64,000 nt of DNA. Origin: Cinnamomum chago. Lineage: Eukaryota; Streptophyta; Magnoliopsida; Laurales; Lauraceae. The notes below the pieces were generated by a model. That model was not told where the DNA came from, searched no databases, and saw only the letters and a list, made by a program, of their open reading frames with translations. A program made the translations under genes and the position numbers. The stretch covers positions 68,340,001 to 68,404,000 of the forward strand of contig CP142451.1 of NCBI GenBank assembly GCA_038049695.1. The letters run 5' to 3'. Shown piece by piece: positions 11,088 through 21,717 of the stretch; positions within the stretch are counted from its first letter, which is position 1, and each line of letters begins with the position of its first letter.

Positions 11088-12639
11088 TCTGGCCTGCTAG
11101 AAGAAAACATGTGAATCTCATTGAGAGAGAGAGAGAGGGAGGGAGGGAGAAACTTACTTGGTTGGATTTTCAAAGCTGCATAAGATTAAAGCAATGGAAC
11201 ATGTGAACCAACTTAATTGTGTGGCCCATCTCATGTCAATCAATGGGGTATGCAGAGACTGGAAGATATCATTCAAATTTCAAACTAGGATGGACCCATA
11301 TGGGGTGTTTCTTGGATGAAAATTGCCAAATATATACATATGTATATTGTAAGTATATGCTATAAGATATATGAGCTTGAGTTGAGATTTAGCTTATTAT
11401 GCCATGTCATGCAGAGCATCTCTAAGCTTGGCTTGATTTCTAATAAAGAATGAGCACTTGAGCTTGGTTAAGTCTATCGGCTCACCTAGGCTGGATTAGT
11501 GTTTGTACAATCTACTAATGCATGACAACTATCACTAGCTGTGTCAGTTGCCATTATCTTCTCCTTACCTTTAAAGAACTCCTTGTTCAATATATAAGTC
11601 ACTTAGTCAAAGGCTTTCACCCACATGGACTAAACTCAGCAGTCACTTAGTCAAATATAAAATAGTGTATAACATAGACTAAAGCCATTCTTCCTTGTAT
11701 TATATGGACTGACAAACAACTCTAGTTCAAGTCAGTATTCATTCAGTCACCTCTATTAAATTCTTAAATTATATTGAAAAGGTCAGAAGCTATCAAAGAT
11801 GCACTAACGTGCCTAAAAGGCCAAATCTTAGCATTACCTTTTAAGGAATTCTTGTTCAACATATAATTCAATTTGAATTAATAGTCAAAGATAAACATTG
11901 TATACAAACAAGACTAAGCTATTCTTCCTTAGGTAAACATTGCATATAAACCAGTAAACTCTTCATCAAATTCTGTTACAGAGAGTCACCCCTGTAACAT
12001 TTGAACTTCCTGTCCACTCATTTCTCACATCATTTAAACTCTTACAACACTTCTCTTCATTCTTCCATTAGCTTTAATAAACTCAAAAGCTTGAAAAAAA
12101 TGTACTAAAGTATCAGAAGAAAAATTCACTCAAGTGTCGTAAGGTCCTGTTCCAGCAGAGGCTACACCAATTCTATTACAGACTTCAAATGCTGAATTCT
12201 GTGTTTCCAACTAAAACCTGTAACAAACTTGGAACATTCTGTTCCCACCTCAAAACACTTCTTTTTCCATCATACACATCATTTGAATACCATTTACTCA
12301 CTTCTTACATCAAATCAAAGCCATGTAAACAATCTACAAATCAATTAAAGATCCAAACACAAAGTAATAATCATTGTTTATACTTGCCTTTGTGCTGTGC
12401 TTGAACACAAAAACCCCTTGTTTCAACCTCTATGTATGGAAATCAACAGTACCCAGCTGTAAGAAAACTCAACCCACTTGATAAGAGTATGATAGGAAGA
12501 TGAAAGCACTCAAAATCCTTTGAATTTTCCTTGATTCAGCACTTGAGAGCTAAAACGAAGAGGAAACCAGCTACTGTGTGTTTCTTTTTCTCCAAGTTGT
12601 TGAGATGAATACACCTCATCACATGCAACTACATGCAAC
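10699..12639. other. Spacer without recognisable gene; one 66-bp tandem duplication
   Basis: No gene or known element is recognised. At 11025-11145 a 66-bp unit containing CCTGCTAGAAGAAAACATG followed by a GA run is present twice. The rest is AT-rich. It may be the decayed interior of an old LTR retrotransposon, since similar LTR remnants lie on both sides, but no protein motif supports that. Confidence 0.35.
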
Positions 12640-13060
12640 ATAGGTTATTGACACATAACCCATGTATTTTGCATCTTAATCCTATGTATTATGCTTATTT
12701 CCAAGTTGAGTCAATTCACTATTCATTTGATTCATGTTAAGTCAAATGAAAAGGTGTGTATTATGAAAGTTACCGTACTCATCGAGATACACACGATGGT
12801 ATCAAAATTCACCTCATTCGACAAACTACGCATAAATTCACATTTACGAAAAAGTCCTTACTTTCATCAATTTGAGTTTAATTTCAACTCAATCCAAGGG
12901 AATTCCTTTCAAATTCATTCCATTATGTATAAATCCTTCATAGGAAACTAATGTGATCTATTTTAATATTTAATCTCGCTTAATTTAATTAATCACGCTT
13001 AAACCATGTTAATCGCGATTGATTAGAGTTAATCTTAATTAACTCGGTTGTAATGTAACA
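12640..13060 (-). repeat. Decayed Ty3/Gypsy-type LTR remnant (right copy)
   Basis: It is related to 10136-10698 through TATGAAAGTTACCGTACTC, GGTATCAAAATTCAC, ACGAAAAAGTCCTTACTTT and the final AATTAACTCGGTTG...TAACA at 13060. The two copies have the same direction, as the two LTRs of one old element would, but each could equally be a solo remnant. Confidence 0.4.
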
Positions 13061-14755
13061 GGATCCCAATTGGATGACTACTTGGATAGGAAGAAAGAGA
13101 CGTGTTCTAATGATCAAACAGTCTGGCCTCAGTGAGTAGCATTTCCACCTGCGGAGTTTTTGCATTCTTCCTTACCACAAAATTTTCATGCCAAACTATT
13201 TCATTGGTAGAAAGTTAAGAAAAATTAGCTCCAAAGTTTCATTTACTGTCCAAAATTCTGTTCATGGGAATCCTCCATTTGGCAAGAAATGTTGTTAATG
13301 ATAACTCAAAGAAAAGAAGTGAAGAACCCTGTTGGTTTTCCCTTCGTCTAATTTCATTTTCTCGATTTATGTTTGTGCATTTGCAAGTTCATTTGCTAGA
13401 CCTTAGAGCCAGTTGAAGGTCATAATAAAGAGTAAGAGTTGGATAAAGCATATGGAGAAGCATCACATGAAGGAAACCAAAATAACCAGAACATAAGGAG
13501 CAAAATTAGAAGAAGCAAACTTGGGGCACATGACATTTCAATTGACAAGATAATGGTGACTTGTTAGCCTAACACAAACAATAAATTATTGATTGCTTAC
13601 AGATTGAAAGTAAATATAAGAAGTGCTGAATGCAACAAAAGTGAGCACAGAACTCTCCTTGAAATTGTAAAACTTAGGTAGAGAACAGATCAATAGTCCC
13701 TGTTTTTATTGCTGGCCTGAACCTATATTTTAAAATAGAAAATGAAAGATAAAGCATTTCGAGGATAGGACTTAATTCTCCTTGACAATTGTTTGACTTG
13801 TGTTTGGATCCATGTGGTATACATGGTACCATGTGAAAGCAGATTGGCACTAAGGGCATGTTTGTGTAACCAGAAAATGGACTTTCCCTCTGTTTTGTGA
13901 AGATTAAATCTGCAGAAAATGAAAATCCAACAAGTCATTTTTCTACTCAAATTGCACTAGGAAGCCCACGTGATCTCTCTCTCTCTCTCTCTCTCATCTT
14001 CAACAGCACAGGGTACTTTCTCTACCACTTCATGCTTCTAAAACATCTCTAAGAAAGTTTCGGACAGTTGCACTTGAATGAATTTTCTCAGTGACAGGAG
14101 TCCATACTTCAATGGGGACTCATAAATTGAGAAATATTTATTGAGTTCTGAGTTTTCTAATGATGGTTCTTTCTTCCATTCTCTATATTACCCTGATGAA
14201 ATTACTGCATTGTTTTTTTTTTTTTTAAATCAAAACTTATGGATTCACTAACCATTCAAAAAACAAATTATGAATCCTTTTACTTGTGATTTTCTTGAAG
14301 ATCCCATTAGCTCTTCTTTTTCTTTTTCTTTTTTAATATCAGTGAAGTACTCACATGCCAAAACACAAGATCAACAAAAAGAAAAGGTTGATATAGTATT
14401 AAAACATATGCACAGCACTAAAATTACATAATGTGATCAACTAAAGGAATTTCCCCATCAGTCCCTTGCTCAGACATTTTGCTAGCCAACCTTTCTACAT
14501 GCTTAAACAGCACTTGAAAGGAAGAAGACAGTTTTGATTTTGAGAAGGAAAAGAAAAAAGTAAATGGAGCTTCCATGGCCTGCAACAGAAAAAATCCAAG
14601 AAACAACATTAGAAAAACCTCTCTCCACTTCAATGAAATAAAGAAGAAAACAAACAAAGAGCTTATAAAATGGCCATCATCTTTGTCTTATCTCTCTCTG
14701 TGTATGTATTATCAAACCATCTTCTTCAGCAACGGAAAGATTGCATTTCTTAACT
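13061..14755. other. Spacer; no supported gene
   Basis: It contains a CT microsatellite at about 13974-13995 and several poly-T tracts. On the minus strand, 14579-14424 could be a last exon (acceptor CAG before 14579, then an open frame ending in a stop), but the peptide is not recognised. At 13061-13132 a short open stretch follows an AG, which is also not recognised. Upstream of 14756 there may be promoter sequence for the receptor-kinase remnant, but no clear TATA box is seen. Confidence 0.35.
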
Positions 14756-16168
14756 ATGCCTATAAGTTGTAATTTTCCCAACTCCTCCTTTCTCTTGCTG
14801 CTAGCACTATCTTTCACTGCAGCAGATATATTAACACCTACCAAACCAATCAGAGATGGAGAGACCATTACATCACCAGGGAAGATCTTTGAACTGGGCT
14901 TCTTCAGCCCCAACAATTCGTCGAATCGCTATGTTGGAATATGGTACCACAATATCGCAGTTCAAACTGTCGTCTGGGTGGCCAACTCAGATAACCCAGT
15001 TGCAGATTCTTCTGGTTGTTTTTCGATCGAAAGTGATGGAAATTTGGTCGTCTTTGATGGAGAAGAAAGCACCAAATGGTCGACAAACGTCTCAATATCG
15101 TCAAACACCACCACAAGTGCTGCAGTGTTGGATAATGGGAATCTTGTATTGAGAGATGGAAATTCAGGACTAGTCTTGTGGCAGAGCTTCGATCATCCAT
15201 CCAATACTCTCCTACCAGGTGAAACTCTTAAGAACTGCTTTTTTTTTTTTGATACTCTGATATAATCCAAACTCCAATTCAAACCTATTCAAATTCTAAT
15301 CACATCTATTTTGAGTTCTAATAAGAACCTCCTGAATATAGCTTAACATATCTAACACCAGGTATGAAGATTAGATTGAATTTAAAGACCGGCGAAAGCC
15401 GAATGGTTAGATCATGGAAGAACAACAATGACCCTGCTCCTGGAATCTTCTCGTTTGGGATTGATCATCATGATTCACACCAGTTCTTCGTATGGAAAAG
15501 ATCAGTCCCTTACTGGCGAAGCAGTTACTGGAATGAGCGAACATTTAACAAGATCCTTGACGCGAACAATTATTTCTTATTTCATTTCATCACCAGGCAC
15601 ATCGACGATGAGCTCTAATTTGAATACTCAGCCTTGTATGATCACAGAAGGCTAGTTATGGACACATCAGGAGAAATTAGATGCCAAATATGGAACTATG
15701 AGTCCAAGTCATGGGGCTTGACCTGGTTCCAGCCAAACGATAGATGCAGCCTCTATGCTGCTTGTGGCGCATTTGCTACTTGCGACAAGCACAACAGTCC
15801 CATTTGCAAGTGCATGCCAGGCTTCAAGCCTGTGGCATCCCCAGAGAATTGGAATTCGGCAAATTGGTCAGATGAGTGTGTAAGGAAGGTGCAATTGCAG
15901 TGCGGGGATGACGACAGGTTTGTGCCGCTGGGGAAGATTAAAGTTCCAGATGGCGAGTGGACAGCAGTCGCTTCGAGTGCAGAGGAGTGCAGATCTCAGT
16001 GTGCTAGCAGCTGCAGCTGCAGGGCTTATGCTTATGCTAAGATAAGTAATGGGGGTGCTCCTACATGTCTTGTGTGGTATGGGAGATTGGTGGATGCAGA
16101 GTATGTGGAAGTAAAAATCGATTGGGGAGCAACAGATCTTTATATTCGTGTCGCAGCTTCTGAATTAA
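14756..16168 (+). pseudogene. G-type lectin S-domain receptor-like kinase, ectodomain only, with nonsense
   Basis: The start ATG at 14756 is followed by a signal peptide (LLLLALSFTAA, about residues 12-23). A B-lectin domain follows (ETITSPGKIFELGFFSP, WVANSDNPV, LDNGNLVLRD, LWQSFDHPS). Exon 1 ends at 15218, and exon 2 starts at 15362 in phase, completing Gly. Exon 2 carries the S-locus glycoprotein domain (DRCSLYAACGAFATCD, CKCMPGF) and a PAN/apple domain (ECRSQCASSCSCRAYAY). A GTAAGT donor follows at 16169. Such receptors sit in the plasma membrane and relay self-incompatibility or defence signals. Two defects are seen. TAA at 15616-15618 replaces a Tyr-like position in the frame, and the membrane helix and kinase exons are missing because an unrelated SMG7 fragment follows. 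The frame is otherwise continuous. The ORF starting upstream at 14741 uses TTG. Confidence 0.8.
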
Positions 16169-16378
16169 GTAAGTTTTCCTGCTCTTAAAAATGAAACAGG
16201 GATCTTCTTGTGCTCCTTTTCACACCTACAATGTGCATTCTTGAGTTGTAGAGGACATATCTACTTAGTTTGCAGTTAGATTAATTCATGTTCAAGTTTT
16301 CAATTTGAAACTTGAGATTTAACTTGATCATAAAATTTGATGGAACAAGTGCATTGGGTTGAATTCTAGTCTTCTTCT

Positions 16379-16435
16379 CTACACACACACACACACATAT
16401 ATTGCATCCATTATTCACTCTGTGTGTGTGTGTAG
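16379..16435. repeat. CA/TG inverted repeat at the junction of two gene fragments
   Basis: CTACACACACACACACACAC at 16379-16398 faces GTGTGTGTGTGTAG ending at 16435, separated by about 22 bases, and could fold into a hairpin. It lies exactly between the receptor-kinase remnant and the SMG7 fragment, which starts at 16436. Confidence 0.7.
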
Positions 16436-17357
16436 ATGGCTTCAAATGCGAGAATGGCAGCCAAGGCAAACGTTCCTTCAGATCCTAACGCATGGCTTCA
16501 AATGCGAGAACATTATGAAGCCATAATACTCGAGGACCATGAATTTTCTGAATCACATGAAATAGAGTATGCTTTGTGGCAGTTGCACTATAGACAAATA
16601 AAAGAGTTCAGAGCACACATCAATTCTGCTTTGGCATCTCTGGGATCAATTGCATCTAAAGGAGGGAAAGGTGTGGCCGGTTCGACCTGATCGAATAAAA
16701 AAGATACGCTCTGTTTTCAAAGGCTTCCTTTCAGAAGCAACTGGATTTTATCACGACCTGATTTTGAAAATAAGGGCAAAATATGGGCTGCCACTTGGAT
16801 ATTTTTCTGAGGGTTCAGAGAATCAAATTATTCTGTCTAAAGATGTGAAGAAATCTGCTGAGATGACAAAAGGCTTGGTATCTTGTCATCGTTGTCTAAT
16901 ATACTTGGGTGATCTTGCTCGTTACAAAGGTCTATATGGTGAGGGGGACTATTCTACTTGTGATTATGCTGCTGCATCGAGTTACTACATACAGGCAGCT
17001 TCTCTTTGGCCATCAAATGGGAATCCTCATCATCAGGTATCTCCCTCTTTCTCTCTCTACATGCACATGTCTATCCATATATACTACTTTGTCTGTCTCT
17101 CTCAAACGTCATTGATCACCTTCTTTTTGTCCTAGCACAAGCATTTTGGCTTAGCATCATTTCCTGTTTGAACCATGAATCTGCCAAATTTTTTTTTACT
17201 TATTTTGAGCATGGATAAGTTGTGCCTTCCATAGCTTGCGATATTGGCATCCTACTCAGGAGATGAGCTGGTCACAGTTTACCGTTACTTTTAGAGTTTG
17301 GCAGTGGATAGTCCTTTCTCTACAGCAAGAGACAACTTGATTATTGCATTTGAGAAG
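16436..17357 (+). pseudogene. SMG7: SMG7 (EST1-like NMD factor) 5' fragment
   Basis: SMG7 binds phosphorylated UPF1 in nonsense-mediated mRNA decay through an N-terminal 14-3-3-like/TPR domain. In plants it is also needed for meiotic exit. The fragment reads SDPNAWLQMREHYEAIILED, EIEYALWQLHYRQIKEFR, LSEATGFYHDLILKIRAKYG, SCHRCLIYLGDLARYKG and YYIQAASLWPSNGNPHHQ, all in the order of plant SMG7. The first exon ends at 17036 before a GT donor. The second is 17235-17357 (LAILASYSGDE ... STARDNLIIAFEK). Two breaks show it is dead. A one-base frameshift lies near 16668-16675, between GGKG and PVRPDRIKK, and TAG at 17292-17294 follows RYF. The extreme N-terminus is replaced by a duplicated stretch. 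Everything after the second exon is missing. The whole protein is about 1000 residues, of which about 240 are represented. Confidence 0.85.
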
Positions 17358-17394
17358 GTATTTCTTCATCTCTTTTTTAATTGCATTGTGAGGT

Positions 17395-18021
17395 TGGAAA
17401 TGCCAACGTGGTCTTACTTGTGTTGGTAGAAGTAACAATTCTATGTGACTTTTGCCAACGCAATTCAAATATACATCGGAAATAAGACTTTTGCCAATGG
17501 TAATTTTCACTGCGTCGGCAAATAGTGTCGGGAAAGTTTTTCCACAACTTTTGCCAACGCAGTCTTACTTGAGTCGGTAAAAGAAACAATTTTCTCTGAC
17601 TTTTGCCAACGCAACTTTTCACTGTGTCGGACAATAATGTCGGAAAAGGTAAGTTTGTCATAAATGGGGCTTTGGGGACGCAACTCATACGTTGGCAATT
17701 GTACGAATAAAAGCTCAAACCTTTCCCAACGCACACTTGTGCGTCGCCAATAAACAAGATAATTGCCAACGCATTATTGCATCGCCATTAGATAAAAACG
17801 CGTTGGCAAAACTTTCCCTCTCTTTTGGTGTTTTTTTTGTTACCGCCAATGTGGTTTCAATAGCTTTTGCCAACGCGGTCTTACTTGCGTCGGTAAAACT
17901 ATCATTTCCCGACACTAATTGCCAACGCAGTCCAAATATGCGTTGGAAATAAGACTTTTGCCAACGCAAATTTTCCCTGCATCGGCAAATAGTGTCGGGA
18001 AATGTGCAATTTGTTGTAGTG
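17395..18021 (-). mobile_element. CACTA terminus with subterminal repeats, one end only
   Basis: The right border is CAATTTGTTGTAGTG ending at 18021, which read on the minus strand is the CACTACAACAAATTG terminal repeat of plant CACTA elements. The 600 bases before it carry more than ten copies of TTTTGCCAACGCA in both orientations (for example near 17452, 17550, 17605, 17763, 17868, 17920 and 17957), the usual layout of TNPA-binding subterminal repeats. A block near 17395-17530 recurs near 17545-17650 and 17860-18003. No opposite CACTA end was found to the left, where the SMG7 intron begins at 17358. It is a truncated copy, or an element whose other end lies in unrecognised DNA. Confidence 0.7.
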
Positions 18022-18026
18022 CTAAC

Positions 18027-18306
18027 TTGCCACAAACAGCTTGTTAGGTCACAAGGCCAAAACAAAAAAAATCCAATCCTGACACCCTAGCTCGCCACAT
18101 ATAGCTTGTCAAGTCACAAGGTCAAAACCAAATTTGACCCCCTAATTTGTCACATACAGCTCGTTGGGTCACAAGGTCAAAATCAAAAATCAAACCCCGA
18201 CCCCCTAACCTGCCACATACAGCTTGTTAGGCACAAGGTCAAAAACTAAAAAAATCCTCTTGACCGCCTAATGTGCCACATAAAGCCCTTAGGTTCACAA
18301 AGTCAA
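18027..18306 (+). repeat. Tandem repeat, about 60-bp unit, five copies
   Basis: Each unit has the form TGCCACATACAGCTTGTTAG, then GTCACAAGGTCAAAAC and an A-rich spacer with CCCTAA. The copies are diverged. They lie just before the end of the internal region of the following LTR element and probably belong to it. Confidence 0.65.
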
Positions 18307-18699
18307 AAGGAAAACCCAAAACCGAAAACCCAAATCCGACTCTCTCATGTCATTTTCAAAACTTTGCCTTGAGACGGTATGCGATCCCTCTCACTACCAT
18401 AAAATCCCCTTGGAAACTCAAAAGGCTATTAAAAATAAAGCTCAAAGACTCTTGCTCAAGTCAAAAGCTCTCCTTCAAGTTTCTCTTCGAGGCACATCGA
18501 CTCCAAAAGCTACTCTTCGTTGTACCTCGAGGGGGCATTTGTCGACACCAAAAATGTCACTTTGCGTCTTCAACATCAAAAAGTCACATGAAGCCGCATC
18601 CTACTACAAACAGACAATGCTACTTCAAGTATCAGATCTTGTCAGAATCAAACAAAAACTGCAAGATCCTTCTAGACAGCCAAATGAGGAGTGCACATA

Positions 18700-19490
18700 A
18701 AGTTTCGGGCCATTCTAACATCATTTGGCCTAACTTCACTCCTCCAACAGATGAGCAGGCGCTCTCGGCGGCGGTGAAGTCAGAGACCCTGACACATAAA
18801 ACAGAGCACACAGTAGGCCCCAAGATGCCACTAGGAGGCTCTAGATTAAGTTTCAGGCCATTCCGACATCATTTGGCCTAACTTCACTCCCCCGGCAGTT
18901 GAACATGCGCTCTCAGCAGCGACGGCGTCGAAGACATCAAAACTTCGATCAGAGCCCACGGATGGTCTAAAAATACCTCCAAAAGGCTCCATGTCAAATT
19001 TCAAGTCAAATCGACAACGTTTGACCCTCCATTAACCCTTGAGCAGTAAAATCAAGCCTCTCGGTGGCGAGAACCACTGAGACTATTACTCATCAAGCAG
19101 AGCACATGGGTGGATTTAACACTGTTCTAAAGGGCTGCACATCAAATTTCAGGTCATTCTGACAATGTTTGACCCGACTTTGACGCTCCGAAACAATATC
19201 AAGGCTATCGAAAGCGGAGCACCCCGGGACCATGACATCCAAATCGGAGCCAACAAGTCGTCTCAAAATGACTCCAGTAGGCTCCTTGTCATATTTCAAG
19301 TCGATCGGACATCAGTTGGCCATACATCAAATCGCGGCATCTTCATCGAGGTAAAATCAATTCTACTGGCGACGGGACCCCACACGGCTTTAAAAGTTAA
19401 ACAAAAGCCCATGGTTGGTCCAATCTACTGCGCAGGAGGCTTCACCTCAAATTTCAGGTCATTCCGACATCGTTTGACCTAGTTTTGACT
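18700..19490 (+). repeat. Six diverged repeats of about 145 bp inside the Tat-like LTR
   Basis: Copies of a word like CAAATTTCAGGTCATTCCGAC followed by ATCATTTGRCC recur near 18705, 18845, 18990, 19140, 19290 and 19445. Each is preceded by AGGCTYC. The divergence suggests age. Confidence 0.65.
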
Positions 19491-20450
19491 CTTGACGGAA
19501 AATTGGCTTCAAAGTCTTCGGCTTTCCAAAAAATAGGAAACTTTGTGCTCCGATTTGTATAGCTTCTCGTTAGGTTTTCTTCAGGAGAATAATGCCAATA
19601 AATGAGGAAAAATATCAATAAAAATACAGGAGAAAAAAGGATCGAAAAAAATCAAGAAGTGGCCGAGAAACGACGACCGAAAAAAGAGGAAACGTTTACC
19701 CATGGTCACCAGCAACCATGGGTGCATGGTCCCCAGCGACCATAGAAATCCGCCCGAAAACCCACTTTTCCGGGTTATTTTCGCGTTTTGAGATGATTGG
19801 CCTATGCGGTTTTTCGAAAATCTGATATTTCAGGCATGTAATCCGTTGATCTTCGTCAACATCACGGATCTACCACCGGAATCATCAATTCATCATTGAT
19901 CACTCCAAGATCGCCAACCGACTGACCAAGAATGTAGACTTTCTGTCCGACCGATCGAGAAATCGACAAGACAGATGTCACTGGCCCACTGATATCAACC
20001 AATGTCCGAAGTTGCATTGCCATCCGACGTCATCACAAGAAGAATGTGGATCCATCGGCGATCATCACAAGAAGAATTCCAAAAGACGTAGCACGGCCCG
20101 CGACCCTTCAAATGCTCTGGCGACCACTTAATGCTGTTAATTGACCCGTTTTATGACAACTTAATGCGGTCATTAGCCCATTATTTTGGATGGCCCAATC
20201 AAAATCAAGCAAATGGGAGTTACAAATTCAAGTAATCATGATATTAAAATCATGAAACTCCCCTCATCATGGAGATTAAGGGCGATTAAATTCTCATCAT
20301 TCTCCATCGGCCAATTAGATCCAAGGAAAGAGGAGTTACAACATCAAAGAATTAAAACTTGTAACTCCTCCCAACATGGAGCATCAATGCCATCAATTCT
20401 CTCATCATGGGTCACCAATCCCATAAATCACCCCATGGCTACCAAGAGCC

Positions 20451-20460
20451 TATAAAAAGG
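20451..20460 (+). promoter_or_regulatory. TATA box of the Tat-like LTR
   Basis: TATAAAAAGG lies late in the LTR, followed by an AGAGA/ACACA-rich segment as seen at LTR transcription starts. A perfect 10-bp hairpin (CCTTGGGGGG, loop CCAT, CCCCCCAAGG) lies at 20601-20624, about 140 bases downstream, possibly in the R/U5 leader. Confidence 0.5.
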
Positions 20461-20949
20461 GTTCATTCCAAGAGATACAGACACATATAGAGAGACATAC
20501 GCAAACATAGAGAGAGAGATCCATACTCACAAGCAAGGAAGAAGAACTCTGAAGAAATCCTGCTATTTTGTTGTTGAAACACCACAAGGTGATCGAAGTC
20601 CCTTGGGGGGCCATCCCCCCAAGGTCGCCTCTCTCATTCTATCCAACATGGCCTAAACGCGGCTCTTCAGCCCGTTTACTCGTTTTTTGATTGGATATAG
20701 GACCTCCCCTTGGTCTTTATCCTCTAAAAAAACTGAGGTCCAAGCCAAGCCAAAGAATCAAAGCATTAAGAGTTCTCATCTAAAGGACGATGGCAAAGTC
20801 CATACATGACATGCGACCATCGATCTGAACGAGTCCCCGCAATCTCCTCAGAAGTCAGATTCTTTTCCTCACTTTTCTATTGTATTTTGTATTCTTTGTA
20901 AAGAGACAAAAAATTCACATTTCTTGTCTTTCATTATTGATGAGATTTG

Positions 20950-21053
20950 TAAATCGCCTTCTACGGAAAAATCACCTTCTACAGTACAAATCGCCTTTCA
21001 CGGCACAAAACCGCCTTTCACGGCAAACAAAATGAAATCGCCTCTTACGGCAT
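20950..21053 (+). repeat. Short tandem repeat TCGCCTTTCACGGCA
   Basis: Five imperfect copies of about 20 bp (TCGCCTTCTACGG, TCACCTTCTACAG, TCGCCTTTCACGG, CCGCCTTTCACGG, TCGCCTCTTACGG) lie near the right end of the Tat-like LTR. Confidence 0.7.
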
Positions 21054-21197
21054 TTAAAAAATTGCATCTCTTTCTTAAAATATATGTGCAATGGAAAGTT
21101 AGAAAGAAGAATTGATTTCCTTTCTACTTGTGAAGGTGAATCTCCGGATCACCACTTCAAATTCCAAGTAGAATAGAAAATCTGGCATACCCGTACA

Positions 21198-21712
21198 AAA
21201 ATTTTGATGACTTGTTTTTCCTTCTCCGCCATACTCCGGCAGCCCCAGGGGTGGGAAGGAGAGGACGAAAGGATGGCCCCCCATCAAAAATAACCATTTG
21301 GATGTTCATCATCTTATATAGTCAGTATAAAGACAATAAACCCAAAAATACAGTCTTGTTTAATACACACATAGTGTACTAGCATAATGAGTTAAAACTA
21401 TACCGTTTCCCGCAGCCAAGACAAGCCCGCTGAAACATCATACTTCAATCTTACCGATGGTGTGTCCAAATCCATCTAGATTGTGAACAACCACTTATAT
21501 TCCATAAAAACCGATAAGTCTTCCGTATATAAGTAAAACTCTACACACCAATTTGTCTACTTTATAGAATAAAGGACACTCACATGCATAATAATTAATA
21601 ATGCAACCATTTGCCCATATAAAATCTCAGTTAGATGAGAAGACAAAATATACTAAAAATGAACCAGTGAAAGAAAAATACATAAAGTATGTTTTAGTAT
21701 AAATTCCCAATA
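21198..21712. other. Unassigned DNA, possibly a Copia LTR fragment
   Basis: No gene is seen. Read on the minus strand from 21712 it begins TATTGGGAATTTATACTAAA, which resembles the start of some Ty1/Copia LTRs with a decayed TG. This is a weak guess from wording alone. Confidence 0.25.
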
Positions 21713-21717
21713 GTAAC

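Larger units (their letters stand above)
18307..21197 (+). mobile_element. Tat/Ogre-like Ty3/Gypsy 3' end and LTR (18540 to about 21197)
   Basis: CTCGAGGGGGCATT directly followed by TGTCGACACC at 18540 is a polypurine tract and LTR start in the form usual for Tat-lineage elements. The LTR holds tandem repeats (18700-19490), a TATA box (20451) and a candidate end at GGCATACCCGTACA near 21197. The right border is uncertain. No reading frame for gag or pol was recognised. About 230 bases of internal sequence before the tract (18307-18539) look like the same element's end. It may be a truncated copy. Confidence 0.5.

Noticed and set aside
13061-13132. Possible short exon after AG at 13060
   Set aside because: The AG coincides with the end of an LTR remnant and the peptide of about 24 residues matches nothing I know.
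14424-14657. Minus-strand 77-codon frame as a gene
   Set aside because: An acceptor-like CAG precedes part of it, but the peptide is not recognised and no other exon was found.
17377-18065. Reading frames of 116-130 codons with repeated RWQKS words
   Set aside because: They are translations of CACTA subterminal repeats.
18273-18881. 202-codon plus-strand frame
   Set aside because: It crosses from the internal region over the polypurine tract into the Tat-like LTR and its repeats; no protein signature.
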